64,000 bases of DNA. It comes from Ponticoccus alexandrii. Lineage in GTDB: Bacteria; Pseudomonadota; Alphaproteobacteria; Rhodobacterales; Rhodobacteraceae. Under the pieces are notes generated by a model. That model saw only the letters and a program-made list of their open reading frames with translations, searched no databases and had not been told where the DNA came from. Location of the stretch: assembly GCF_016806125.1 (NCBI RefSeq), contig NZ_CP047166.1, positions 372,001 to 436,000 of the forward strand. Direction: 5' to 3'. Shown here piece by piece: positions 19,404-27,989 of this stretch; positions within the stretch are counted from its first letter, which is position 1; every line of letters begins with the position of its first letter. A program made the position numbers and the translations under genes.

Positions 19404-20327
19404 ATGGACCAAATCACCGCTAACACCAGCCGCATCGTGCTTGTCACCGGCCCTTCGGGGGCCGGACGGTCCTCCGCGATCAACGTGCTGGAAGATCAGG
19501 GTTTCGAGGCGATCGATAACATCCCTCTCAGCCTGATCCCGCGCCTGATCGAGGGCGATGGCGCGCAGCTGCGCCCGATGGCCCTTGGTATCGATGTGCG
19601 GAACCGCGACTTCAGCACCGACGGGTTGCTGGAGCTGCGCAGCATTCTGGCCGGGGATACCGCGCGCTCCGTCGATCTGCTCTACCTCGATTGCAGTACA
19701 GAGGTGCTGGCGCGGCGTTACAGCGAGACCCGCCGCCGCCACCCGCTGGCCCCGGACGAGACGCCGACGGATGGCATCCTGCGCGAGAAGGCGGTTCTCG
19801 AGGAGCTGCGCGGGCGCGCCGACATCCTGATCGACACTTCGGAGCTGTCGATCCACGATTTCAAGACCGAGATGGAGGGCTGGTTCGCCCCGGCTGACGC
19901 GCAGGGCATGGCCGTGTCGGTACAAAGTTTTTCCTACAAGCGCGGGCTGCCGCAGGGGCTCGACATGGTCTTCGACTGCCGCTTCCTGTCGAACCCGCAT
20001 TGGGTGCCTGACCTGCGGTCGCATACCGGGCTCGACCCGGAGGTGGCACGCTACGTCGCTGCCGATCCGCGCTACAGTCCGTTTCTTGAAAAGGTCCGCG
20101 ATCTGTCGCTGCTGGTGCTGCCGGCCTGCGTCGAAGAGGGCAAGGCGCATTTCGCCATCGGTTTCGGCTGTACGGGCGGCAAGCACCGCTCTGTTGCACT
20201 TGCAGAAAACCTTGCCGATGCTCTTGCACAGGAAGGCTGGCGGGTGTCTATTCGCCACCGCGAGCTGGAGCGCCGCGGGCAACCTGCGGCAGGGCCGGCC
20301 AGCTATACCGGAAAGGCATCCGAGTGA
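19404..20327 (+). CDS. rapZ: RapZ-type P-loop nucleotide-binding protein
   Basis: RNase adaptor/nucleotide-binding protein of the YvcJ/RapZ family. The 307-residue product has Walker A GPSGAGRS (16-23) and the family C-terminus FGCTGGKHRSVALAENLA. Start ATG 19404 lies 2 nt past the hprK stop; the longer frame overlaps chvG and is rejected. The stop overlaps the next gene's GTG (GTGA). Confidence 0.92.
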   Translation: MDQITANTSRIVLVTGPSGAGRSSAINVLEDQGFEAIDNIPLSLIPRLIEGDGAQLRPMALGIDVRNRDFSTDGLLELRSILAGDTARSVDLLYLDCSTEVLARRYSETRRRHPLAPDETPTDGILREKAVLEELRGRADILIDTSELSIHDFKTEMEGWFAPADAQGMAVSVQSFSYKRGLPQGLDMVFDCRFLSNPHWVPDLRSHTGLDPEVARYVAADPRYSPFLEKVRDLSLLVLPACVEEGKAHFAIGFGCTGGKHRSVALAENLADALAQEGWRVSIRHRELERRGQPAAGPASYTGKASE

Positions 20328-20722
20328 TCGGGATCGTTATCGTCGCACATGGTGGCCTGGCCAGGGAATACCTGGCTGCAGTGCAGCATGTGGTGGGCGA
20401 ACAGAAGGGCATGAGCGCCATTGCCATCGAGGCCGACTGCGACCGCGACGGCAAGAAGGCAGAGATCGGCGCCGCCGCCAATGCCGTGGATCAGGGGCAG
20501 GGGGTCGTGATCGTGACCGACATGTTCGGCGGCTCTCCGTCCAACCTGTCGCTGGACGCCTGCCGCCACGACGATCGCCGCATCCTGTACGGCGCAAACC
20601 TGCCGATGCTGATCAAGCTGGCCAAAAGCCGCCACCTGTCGGTCGGCGAGGCCGTGCGCGCGGCGCTCGAGGCGGGGCGGAAGTATATTGACGCGCAGAA
20701 CGTCCCGGCGCATCCCTCCTGA
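20324..20722 (+). CDS. PTS EIIA component, mannose (ManX) family
   Basis: A regulatory phosphocarrier without any sugar permease nearby. The 132-residue domain has the active histidine H9 (IVIVAHGGLA) and VVIVTDMFGGSPSNLS, typical of EIIA-Man. It starts at GTG 20324 overlapping the rapZ stop. In alphaproteobacteria such an EIIA works with HPr and EI in a regulatory rather than transport PTS. Confidence 0.9.
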   Translation: MIGIVIVAHGGLAREYLAAVQHVVGEQKGMSAIAIEADCDRDGKKAEIGAAANAVDQGQGVVIVTDMFGGSPSNLSLDACRHDDRRILYGANLPMLIKLAKSRHLSVGEAVRAALEAGRKYIDAQNVPAHPS

Positions 20723-20772
20723 ACATCGGGGCCTGCGCCCCGCTGCCAAAGACCCAAGGAAGGCCTCCGCCC

Positions 20773-21051
20773 ATGACCTCATCCCTGCGCCGCGACATGA
20801 AGATCGTCAATGAGAAGGGCCTGCATGCCCGCGCCTCGGCCCGGCTGGTCGAAGTAGTGGAGGCATTTGACGCTACGGCAGAGGTCTATCGCGACGGAAT
20901 GTCCGCCAGTGGTGACAGTATTATGGGGCTTTTGATGTTGGCAGCCGCCAAAGGAACCACTATTGAGGTTCAGACCTCGGGACCGGATGCCGAGGCACTG
21001 GCGGATGCGGTCGAGGCGCTTGTAGCCAACCGCTTCGGAGAGGATCGCTAG
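20773..21051 (+). CDS. ptsH: Phosphocarrier protein HPr
   Basis: A 92-residue PTS carrier. H18 in KGLHARASA is the phospho-accepting histidine; S49 in SGDSIMGLLML is the serine HprK would modify. It lies 50 nt after EIIA in the same run. No ptsP/EI gene is in the window. Confidence 0.93.
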   Translation: MTSSLRRDMKIVNEKGLHARASARLVEVVEAFDATAEVYRDGMSASGDSIMGLLMLAAAKGTTIEVQTSGPDAEALADAVEALVANRFGEDR

Positions 21052-21106
21052 GCCCGGCTGACGGATGCGGATGGGCCAGCCTTTGCACGGGATCGCAGAG
21101 AGGCGC

Positions 21107-21988
21107 ATGGTCGACAGCACCCAGGCAACGGGCCGCAAGGCCCAGGCGCGCAGACCTGCGGCCCCTGCGCCCTACGACAAGCGCAAGATCAGCTACGCCA
21201 ATACCTTCACCAATCCGTTGAAGGCCAATACCATTCGCGCGATGGAATGGGCGACGGGAAAGATCCCGCTGCTGCGCATGGTGCGCCGGTTCGAACGCAT
21301 AGGCCCGGCAGAGGGTCAGGCCTTCTGGCGGCAGGCGCTGGACATCATGCAGATCGGGCTGAACACGCCGGCGGACCAGATTGCCCGCATTCCGAAGACG
21401 GGGCCGGTGATCGTTGTCGCCAACCACCCGCACGGGCTGGTGGACGGCATGGTGCTCGCCGATCTGATTGGCCGCGTGCGCCAGGATTACAAGATCCTGA
21501 CCCGGTCGCTGCTGACCGGCGTGAAGGAGATCGAGCCCTTCATGATCCCGGTGCCCTTCCCGCACGAAGAGGACGCCAAGGAACAAAGCCTCGAGATGCG
21601 CGCCCGCGCCATGGATCACCTTGCCGGTGGCGGCGTGATCGTGCTCTTCCCCTCGGGTGTGGTCGCTTCGTCCGAAACATGGTTCGGCCCGGCGGTCGAG
21701 GCCGGCTGGAACCCCTTCACCGCGCGGATGATCCAGCGGTCGGGGGCGACCGTGGTGCCGGTCTTTTTCCCGGGCCAGAATTCGCGCGCCTACCAGATCG
21801 CCAACAAGGTCTCTCCGACGATCCGGCAGGGGCTGCTGATCCACGAGGTCGTGCACGCCTGCCGCAAGGACCAGAAGCCGGTCGTCGGCCAGCCGATCTC
21901 TCCGGCGGAGGTCAGGGCCTTCACCGGCGGCACCCGCGATTTCGTGCAATGGCTGCGTGATCGGGTGCTGTCGCTGCGCGAAGACTGA
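21107..21988 (+). CDS. PlsC-type acyltransferase
   Basis: Lysophospholipid or lyso-ornithine-lipid acyltransferase at the inner membrane. The 293-residue product has an HxxxxxD acyltransferase motif (ANHPHGLVDGMVLAD) and the motif FPSGVVASSE that resembles the glycerophosphate-binding block. I prefer ATG 21107 (GAGAGG upstream) over 21065. The HPHG variant with one extra residue before Asp is a departure from the usual NHxSxxD. It follows HPr by 55 nt. Confidence 0.82.
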   Translation: MVDSTQATGRKAQARRPAAPAPYDKRKISYANTFTNPLKANTIRAMEWATGKIPLLRMVRRFERIGPAEGQAFWRQALDIMQIGLNTPADQIARIPKTGPVIVVANHPHGLVDGMVLADLIGRVRQDYKILTRSLLTGVKEIEPFMIPVPFPHEEDAKEQSLEMRARAMDHLAGGGVIVLFPSGVVASSETWFGPAVEAGWNPFTARMIQRSGATVVPVFFPGQNSRAYQIANKVSPTIRQGLLIHEVVHACRKDQKPVVGQPISPAEVRAFTGGTRDFVQWLRDRVLSLRED

Positions 21989-22019
21989 ACCGGCGCCGCT
22001 ACGCGCGCCGGCGCCCCTG

Positions 22020-22045
22020 CTTCTTCTTGATCCAAATACCCGCGG
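22020..22045 (-). repeat. GTATTTGGA-type 3' repeat, copy B
   Basis: On the minus strand: CCGCGGGTATTTGGATCAAG followed by AAGAAG. It lies 72 nt past the stop of the minus-strand dehydrogenase gene and is preceded by a TTGGGGC/GCCCCAA hairpin (around 22049-22065). Confidence 0.55.
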
Positions 22046-22117
22046 TGTTTGGGGCAGAGCCCCAAGACGGACAGGCCGGCGCTGCACCATGGGGGCGTTG
22101 GATGCCCCCGCCCGATC

Positions 22118-22993
22118 TCAGCGCGTCGGCACCGGGCTGTCGCCGCGATAGTCGTAGAAGCCACGCTTGGTCTTGCGGCCCAGCCAGCCCGCTTCGACGT
22201 ATTTCGTCAGCAGCGGACAGGGGCGGTACTTGGTGTCCGCCAGCCCGTCGTGCAGCACGTTCATGATCGCAAGGCAGGTGTCCAGCCCGATGAAATCCGC
22301 CAGCTCCAGCGGCCCCATGGGGTGGTTGGCGCCCAGCTTCATCGCCATGTCGATCGACCGCACGTTGCCGACGCCTTCGTACAGCGTGTAGCAGGCTTCG
22401 TTGATCATCGGGATCAGGATGCGGTTGACGATGAAGGCCGGGAAATCCTCTGCGCTGGCGGCGGTCTTGCCAAGGGTCTCGACGACCTTCAGGCAGGCCT
22501 CGTAGGTCTCCTGGTCCGTGGCGATGCCGCGGATCAGCTCCACCAGTTGCATCAGCGGCACCGGATTCATGAAGTGGAAGCCCATGAAGCGCTCGGGCCG
22601 GTCGGTCCGGCTGGCCAGCCGGGTGATCGAGATCGACGAGGTGTTCGAGGTCAGGATCGTGTTCTCGGCCAGCTCCGGCACCAGGGCCTCGAAGATCTTG
22701 TGCTTGACCTCCTCGCGCTCGGTCGCGGCCTCGATCACCAGGTCGGTCTTGGCGACCTGCGACAGTTCCAGCGTCGTCCGGATACGGTCGAGCGCTGCGT
22801 CGCGGTCGTCGGCAGAGATCGCCTCGCGGCTGACCTGCCGGTCCATGTTCTTGCGGATCAGGGCAGAGGCCTTGTCCAGCGCCTCCTGGCTGACGTCATT
22901 GAGGCGGACGTCGTACCCGGCCAGTGCCATGACGTGGGCAATGCCGTTGCCCATCTGCCCGGCGCCCACGACGCCGACCGACTTGATTTCCAT
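22118..22993 (-). CDS. 3-hydroxybutyryl-CoA dehydrogenase
   Basis: NAD-dependent oxidation of 3-hydroxyacyl-CoA (butanoate/PHB metabolism). The 291-residue protein has GAGQMGNGIAH (10-20), the catalytic-region GFHFMNPVPLMQLVE and the C-terminal domain NHPMGPLELADFIGLD. I chose ATG 22993 (MEIKSVGVVG) with AAGGGAA upstream. It is a single gene, convergent with plsC. Confidence 0.92.
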   Translation of the reverse strand: MEIKSVGVVGAGQMGNGIAHVMALAGYDVRLNDVSQEALDKASALIRKNMDRQVSREAISADDRDAALDRIRTTLELSQVAKTDLVIEAATEREEVKHKIFEALVPELAENTILTSNTSSISITRLASRTDRPERFMGFHFMNPVPLMQLVELIRGIATDQETYEACLKVVETLGKTAASAEDFPAFIVNRILIPMINEACYTLYEGVGNVRSIDMAMKLGANHPMGPLELADFIGLDTCLAIMNVLHDGLADTKYRPCPLLTKYVEAGWLGRKTKRGFYDYRGDSPVPTR

Positions 22994-23148
22994 GACCGTT
23001 CCCTTCTGCCCGTCCGGGGCACAGCATAGGGCCGCTGTCCGGGCATCCGCAAGGGCAGGCCGGAACAGTTCGACAAGCATTGTCGCATTAGCGTTTTGGC
23101 AAGGTGATTTTGTGATTCTTCCCTTCGGGTGAAAAAGGGGTGGACGCA

Positions 23149-23979
23149 ATGTCCGTACATGGTGGGGGCCAAGGCGCCCTTGAATATTATCCGTGCCGTT
23201 ATGGCACGTCGCGGATCCTGTTCCGGGGGCCGCGCAGGCTGCTGGACGGTGCCTATGTGGCTTTCCTCGGCTCGACAGAAACCTATGGACGCTTCGTGGC
23301 AGAGCCGTTTCCGGCGTTGCTGGAGGATCGGTTGTCGGTCTCCTGCGCGAACTTCGGCGTGGTGAACGCCGGGGTCGACCTGTATCTCAACGATCCGGCT
23401 GTCATGAACCTTGTGGTCGGAGCCAGCGCCAAGGTCGTCCAGGTCATGGGCGCGCAGTCTCTCTCCAACCGTTTTTATTCCGTGCATCCACGGCGGAACG
23501 ATCGCTTCCTGCGGGCGTCGGACCGCCTTGAAACGCTCTACCCCGAGGTGGACTTTACCGAGTTTCATTTCGTCCGGCACATGCTTGGCCGGTTGCAGGC
23601 GATTTCGGCCGAACGCTTCGGGGCGGTGACCGACGAATTGCGCATGGCCTGGATCGCCCGGATGAAACATGTGCTGACGCAGATCCGCGGTCAGGTTGTG
23701 CTGTTCTGGTTCGCCGATCATGCCGTTCCGGCAGAGATCACCGGCCCGGAGGCGCGTGGCCCGCTGTTCGTTACGCGCGACATGATCGAGACTCTGCGGC
23801 CCCGGGTGCAGGATGTGGTCGAACTCGTGGTGTCGGACCGGGCGGTGGCACAGGGTACGCAGGGCATGGTCTTCACCGATTTCGAGGCCTGCGCGGCGGC
23901 GGAACTTCTGGGTCCGGTGGCGCATCAGGAGGCGGCGCAGGTGCTGGAAGACGTGTTGATGCCCCTCGTCTGGGATTGA
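23149..23979 (+). CDS. DUF6473-type protein
   Basis: A 276-residue protein common in Rhodobacteraceae, as I recall. The signature is YYPCRYGTSRILFRGPRR near the N-terminus followed by YVAFLGSTETYGRF, then a NFGVVNAGVDLYLNDP stretch. The layout recalls SGNH/sulfotransferase-like folds, but no catalytic set is obvious to me. ATG 23149 has AAAAAGGGG 8 nt upstream, better than GTG 23140. Function unknown. Confidence 0.7.
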   Translation: MSVHGGGQGALEYYPCRYGTSRILFRGPRRLLDGAYVAFLGSTETYGRFVAEPFPALLEDRLSVSCANFGVVNAGVDLYLNDPAVMNLVVGASAKVVQVMGAQSLSNRFYSVHPRRNDRFLRASDRLETLYPEVDFTEFHFVRHMLGRLQAISAERFGAVTDELRMAWIARMKHVLTQIRGQVVLFWFADHAVPAEITGPEARGPLFVTRDMIETLRPRVQDVVELVVSDRAVAQGTQGMVFTDFEACAAAELLGPVAHQEAAQVLEDVLMPLVWD

Positions 23980-24105
23980 GCCGACCGGACCATGCCCGGG
24001 GCGCAAAGATACTGATCTGCCCGCCCGCATGGGTGGCATTCCGGGGTTTTCGGCGGCGCGGTGCGGGGCTATGCCCCTCTGCGCAACGACAGAGGTCTTT
24101 GGCGC

Positions 24106-25245
24106 ATGCTGGAACTGACGATCACGGGGGCGCGGGTGCTGCGCCCGGGCGGCTGGGATTCCGGCACGCTGGCCATGGCCGGGGGACAGCTGCAGGCCGA
24201 CCCGGTTGGCCGCCGCGTCGATCTTTCGGGCTACGACGTGCTGCCCGGCATCGTGGACCCGCATGGCGACGGGTTCGAGCGCCACATGGCACCGCGCCGG
24301 GGCGCGTTGCGCGAGCGGGACAGCGGCATGGTCGCCTGCGCGGCGGAACTCGCGGCCTGCGGGATCACCACCGCCGTTTTGGCGCAATTCTGGTCGTGGG
24401 AGGGCGGCATGCGCGGCCCCGATTTCGCGACAGAGGTCTTTGCCGCGGTGGGCGCGGTGGCCCCCTCGGTGCCCGTGGATCTGCGCCTGCAGCTTCGGCT
24501 GGAGAGCTTCTTCATCGAGAGTTTCCCGCAGGCGCTGGCAGCGGTTGAGCGGTTCGGCATCGGCTATGTCGTGTTCAACGACCACCTGCCGCACGCGCGT
24601 CTTGCCGAGGGGCGGACACCGCGACGCCTGACCGGGCAGGCTCTGAAATCCGGGCGCAGTCCCGAGGCGCATCTGGCCCTGATGCAGCGCCTGCATGCGG
24701 GGGGTGCAGAGGTTCCGGCAGCGCTGGATGGGGTCTGCACGGCCCTGGCGGCGCGGGACGTGCGCATGGGCAGCCACGACGACCGCGACGGCGCCATGCG
24801 CGCCAACTGGCGGGCGCGGGGCGTCACGATCTCGGAGTTTCCCGAGACCGTCGAGGCCGCCGAGGCCGCAAGGGCTGCGGGCGAACCAGTGATCCTTGGC
24901 GCCCCCAACGTGGTGCGCGGGGCCAGTCACGCGGGCAATATCTCTGCCTTGTCGCTGATCGAGGCGGGGCTTTGCGACGCGCTGGCCTCTGATTACCACT
25001 ACCCCTCGCCTGCCCGGGCGGCCTGGCGCTGTGTCGAGCTGGGCGTGCTGGACGCGGCGGATGCCTGGGCGCTGGTCTCTGACGGTCCGGCGCGCCTGCT
25101 GGGCCTGACCGACCGGGGGCGGTTGGACAGCGGGCTGCGCGCGGATCTTGTGGTGGTGGAGCGTGAGACGCGCCGCATCGTGGCGAGTATCGCGGGCGGG
25201 CAGGTGGCCTGGATGAGCGGCGCGGTGGCGGAACGGTTCTTCTGA
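24106..25245 (+). CDS. phnM: PhnM-type alpha-D-ribose 1-methylphosphonate 5-triphosphate diphosphatase
   Basis: Amidohydrolase of the C-P lyase pathway that removes pyrophosphate from the ribose-phosphonate intermediate. The 379-residue product has the metal motif PGIVDPHGDGFERH (near 48-61) and ASDYHYPSP late in the protein. Start ATG 24106 has AGAGG upstream. No other phn gene is nearby, which is unusual because phnM normally sits with phnGHIJKL. Confidence 0.87.
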   Translation: MLELTITGARVLRPGGWDSGTLAMAGGQLQADPVGRRVDLSGYDVLPGIVDPHGDGFERHMAPRRGALRERDSGMVACAAELAACGITTAVLAQFWSWEGGMRGPDFATEVFAAVGAVAPSVPVDLRLQLRLESFFIESFPQALAAVERFGIGYVVFNDHLPHARLAEGRTPRRLTGQALKSGRSPEAHLALMQRLHAGGAEVPAALDGVCTALAARDVRMGSHDDRDGAMRANWRARGVTISEFPETVEAAEAARAAGEPVILGAPNVVRGASHAGNISALSLIEAGLCDALASDYHYPSPARAAWRCVELGVLDAADAWALVSDGPARLLGLTDRGRLDSGLRADLVVVERETRRIVASIAGGQVAWMSGAVAERFF

Positions 25246-25336
25246 CCCTCCCTGCCGGGGCGCGCTGCGCGCAGGGTGGTCTGCGTTCAGGCCACGCAGG
25301 CCCCGGGGAAGGGGGCTCCCCCGGCCCTCTCCGCCG

Positions 25337-26407
25337 TCAGCCGCGCGTGATGCGGTTGACGTGACCCATCTTGCGGCCGGGCCGGACATCGGCCTTGCCA
25401 TAAAGGTGCAGCGCGCAATCCGGAGTCTTGGCCAGGTCGGGCAGGCGGTCCATGTCGTCGCCGATCAGGTTCTCCATCACCACGTCGGCGTGGCGCTTGC
25501 CGTCGCCCAGGGGCCAGCCCGCCACGGCGCGGATGTGCTGTTCGAACTGGTCGACGGCGCAGCCGTTCTGCGTCCAGTGGCCCGAGTTGTGGACGCGCGG
25601 GGCGATCTCGTTCACGATCAGACCCTGCGGCGTCACGAAGAACTCGACTCCCAGAACGCCCACGTAATCGAGCGCGTTCAGGACCTTGGCCGCCGCCAGA
25701 ACCGCGTCCGTCAGCAGCCGTTGCGGCACCTTGGCAGGCACCGTGGTGGTGCGCAGGATGCCGTCGCGGTGGACGTTCTGGCCCGGATCGAAGGCCGCGA
25801 CCTCACCCGAGGGGCCGCGCGCCGCGATCACGCTGATCTCGCAGGAGAAGTCGACGAACCCTTCGAGCACGGCTGGGGCGCCGGCCATGGCCTCCAGCGC
25901 CCCGGCGGCGTCGGAGGGGGCCTTGAGTCGCGCCTGTCCCTTGCCGTCATAGCCGAAGCGCCGGGTCTTCAGGATCGACGGCGTGCCGACGGTCTCAAGC
26001 GCGGCCTCCAGCGCCGCCGCGTCGGGGATGTCGGCGAAGGGGGCCACGGTCAGCCCCTGTTCGGTCAGAAAGGTCTTTTCGGTCAGCCGGTCCTGGCTGA
26101 TCCGCAGCGCCTCGCGGTTGGGGTGGATCGGGCGCAGCGCCTCGAGCACGTCCAGCGCCGAGGTCGGGATGTTCTCGAACTCGTAGGTGATCACGTCCAC
26201 CGTTTCGGCAAAGGCGCGCAGGGCGGCCTCGTCCTCATAGGGCGCGGTGGTCACGCGGTCGGCGACGTGACCAGCGGGCGGATTGGCCCCCGGCTCGAAG
26301 ACATGGGTGCGAAAGCCGAGACGGCTGGCGGCCACGGACAACATGCGGCCAAGCTGGCCGCCGCCAAGGATGCCGATCACGGCGCCGGTGGGCAGGGGAG
26401 TGGTCAT
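25337..26407 (-). CDS. purK: N5-carboxyaminoimidazole ribonucleotide synthase
   Basis: ATP-grasp enzyme that carboxylates AIR in purine synthesis. The 356-residue product has the N-terminal GILGGGQLGRML and the ATP-grasp segments KTRRFGYDGKGQ and EIAPRVHNSGHWT. It starts 9 nt after the purE stop, the usual purEK operon. Confidence 0.94.
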   Translation of the reverse strand: MTTPLPTGAVIGILGGGQLGRMLSVAASRLGFRTHVFEPGANPPAGHVADRVTTAPYEDEAALRAFAETVDVITYEFENIPTSALDVLEALRPIHPNREALRISQDRLTEKTFLTEQGLTVAPFADIPDAAALEAALETVGTPSILKTRRFGYDGKGQARLKAPSDAAGALEAMAGAPAVLEGFVDFSCEISVIAARGPSGEVAAFDPGQNVHRDGILRTTTVPAKVPQRLLTDAVLAAAKVLNALDYVGVLGVEFFVTPQGLIVNEIAPRVHNSGHWTQNGCAVDQFEQHIRAVAGWPLGDGKRHADVVMENLIGDDMDRLPDLAKTPDCALHLYGKADVRPGRKMGHVNRITRG

Positions 26408-26416
26408 TGCAGGGCC

Positions 26417-26899
26417 TCAGTCGGTCGGGGCGTCGGGGATGGAGGCGGAAAGCGCGGCGCGCCAGTCGTCCAGCCGCTGCGCCAGCGCCGGATCGTTCAG
26501 CGCGAGGATCGCGGCGGCCATGAGGCCCGCGTTCTTCGCACCCGCCGCGCCGATGGCCATGGTGGCGACGGGAAAGCCGCGCGGCATCTGGAGGATCGAA
26601 TAGAGGCTGTCGACGCCGCTCAGGGCCTTGGTCTGCACCGGCACGCCGATCACCGGCACGCGGGTCTTCGACGCCATCATGCCCGGCAGGTGCGCCGCGC
26701 CTCCGGCGCCCGCGATGATGACCTGAAGGCCCCGGTCCACGGCGGTCTTGCCGTAGTCCCACAGCCGGTCCGGCGTGCGGTGGGCCGAGACGATCTTGGC
26801 CTCATAGGGCACGCCCAGCTCGTCCAGAACCTCTGCCGCTTCCTTCATGGTGGGCCAGTCAGACTGACTGCCCATGATGATGCCCGTCCTGACCGTCAT
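26417..26899 (-). CDS. purE: N5-carboxyaminoimidazole ribonucleotide mutase
   Basis: Converts N5-CAIR to CAIR. The 160-residue product carries [18 protein letters not shown] and [11 protein letters not shown], all active-site motifs. I chose ATG 26899 ([17 protein letters not shown] upstream) over an upstream in-frame Met. Confidence 0.94.
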   Translation of the reverse strand: MTVRTGIIMGSQSDWPTMKEAAEVLDELGVPYEAKIVSAHRTPDRLWDYGKTAVDRGLQVIIAGAGGAAHLPGMMASKTRVPVIGVPVQTKALSGVDSLYSILQMPRGFPVATMAIGAAGAKNAGLMAAAILALNDPALAQRLDDWRAALSASIPDAPTD

Positions 26900-26963
26900 C
26901 GCGTCCCCCGGCTGTTTCAAGGCCTTTGTTTATAGGGGCTTTGCGCCCAAGCGCAACGGGGCC

Positions 26964-27188
26964 TCAGGCGATGATGTCTGGCAGCAGCCGGTCCTCGATC
27001 AGTGCGATGCGGTCCTTCAGCGCCAGCTTCTTCTTCTTCAGGCGCTGAAGCGTGATCTGATCCGCCGTGCCGGTGCCCTGCATGGCGCGGATGGCCTCGT
27101 CGAGATCGCGGTGTTCGCGCTTGAAGACCTCAAGCTCGATCCGGAGAACCTCGTCGGTTTTCATGGAGATATCCGAGGGCGCGTTCAT
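26964..27188 (-). CDS. YdcH family small coiled-coil protein (DUF465)
   Basis: A 74-residue basic and acidic helical protein with the family ending LQRLKKKKLALKDRIALIED. Start could be ATG 27188 (GGAAA upstream) or ATG 27200; I prefer the first. It stands alone just upstream of purEK on the same strand and divergent from hsp20. Function of the family is unknown. Confidence 0.75.
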   Translation of the reverse strand: MNAPSDISMKTDEVLRIELEVFKREHRDLDEAIRAMQGTGTADQITLQRLKKKKLALKDRIALIEDRLLPDIIA

Positions 27189-27254
27189 GCTGGTTTCCAT
27201 GGCAAGGAGTGGCGAGCTACAGGATAGCCAAATCCGATGCTTCGCGCAAAGGCT

Positions 27255-27285
27255 CTTGCACGGGCTTCGTCGCGCTCCCATATTT
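27255..27285 (+). promoter_or_regulatory. Candidate sigma-32 promoter of hsp20
   Basis: CTTGCA (27255-27260), a 16-nt gap and CCCATATTT (27277-27285) fit the heat-shock consensus CTTGAA/CCCCATnT. It ends 61 nt before the hsp20 ATG. Confidence 0.5.
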
Positions 27286-27346
27286 CAGGTGTCCGGGTCG
27301 CCGCACGGGGCCCGGGCAAGACGGTCGCTTGTTGAAGGACGTGTCG

Positions 27347-27757
27347 ATGACCAAACTGACCCTGGGATCCTATCCCCACATGCTCGGCTTCGAACAGCTC
27401 GAGCGCCTGCTGGAACGAACGGCCAAGTCGAGCGAAGGCTATCCGCCGTTCAATATCGAGCAGACCTCCGAGCAATCCTATCGCATCACGCTGGCCGTTG
27501 CCGGTTTCTCCGAAGGCGATCTGTCGATCACCGTCGAAGACCGGCAGCTTGTGATCCGCGGACGCCAGCGCGATGACGGCGCCGAGCGGGTTTTCCTGCA
27601 CCGCGGTATCGCGGCGCGGCAGTTTCAGCGGAGCTTTGTGCTGGCCGACGGCGTTGAGGTGGGAGAGGCGGCCCTGGAAAACGGGTTGCTGCACGTGGAT
27701 TTGACCATGAGCCGGCCGGAGACGGTGGTTCAGACGATCAAGATCAAGAAGGGGTAA
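27347..27757 (+). CDS. Small heat shock protein, Hsp20 family
   Basis: ATP-independent holdase chaperone. The 136-residue product has an alpha-crystallin domain (~32-125: YPPFNIEQTSEQSYRITLAV, ALENGLLHVDL) and a C-terminal IKIKK tail that matches the IxI anchor. ATG 27347 has GAAGGA upstream. The DUF1150 gene follows after 4 nt, a pairing typical of the family. Confidence 0.92.
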   Translation: MTKLTLGSYPHMLGFEQLERLLERTAKSSEGYPPFNIEQTSEQSYRITLAVAGFSEGDLSITVEDRQLVIRGRQRDDGAERVFLHRGIAARQFQRSFVLADGVEVGEAALENGLLHVDLTMSRPETVVQTIKIKKG

Positions 27758-27761
27758 TGCC

Positions 27762-27989
27762 ATGCATAGCAAGTATGATTTCGGACAGCTCGAACAGGGG
27801 CAGGTGGTCTACGTGCGCGCCGTCAAAGCGCAGGACCTGCCCGACGATGTGCGCGCCCAGATCGGCCCTCGTGACACGCTCTATGCCGTTCACCGCGCCG
27901 ATGGCGAACGTCTTGCGCTGGTCAAGGACCGCTCGCTGGCCTTCACGCTGGCGCGTCAGAACGATTTCGCGCCGGTGACGGTGCACTAG
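27762..27989 (+). CDS. DUF1150 family protein
   Basis: A 75-residue protein, with the family pattern GQVVYVRAVKAQDLP and LYAVHRADGERLALVKDR. It follows hsp20 by 4 nt and is presumably co-induced. Its last 47 nt overlap the 3' end of the convergent Hint gene. Function unknown. Confidence 0.85.
   Translation: MHSKYDFGQLEQGQVVYVRAVKAQDLPDDVRAQIGPRDTLYAVHRADGERLALVKDRSLAFTLARQNDFAPVTVH

Noticed and set aside
22858-25401. An 847-codon minus-strand frame across the DUF6473 and phnM genes
   Set aside because: Both plus-strand genes have clear family motifs; the minus frame is Arg/His/Pro-rich with none.
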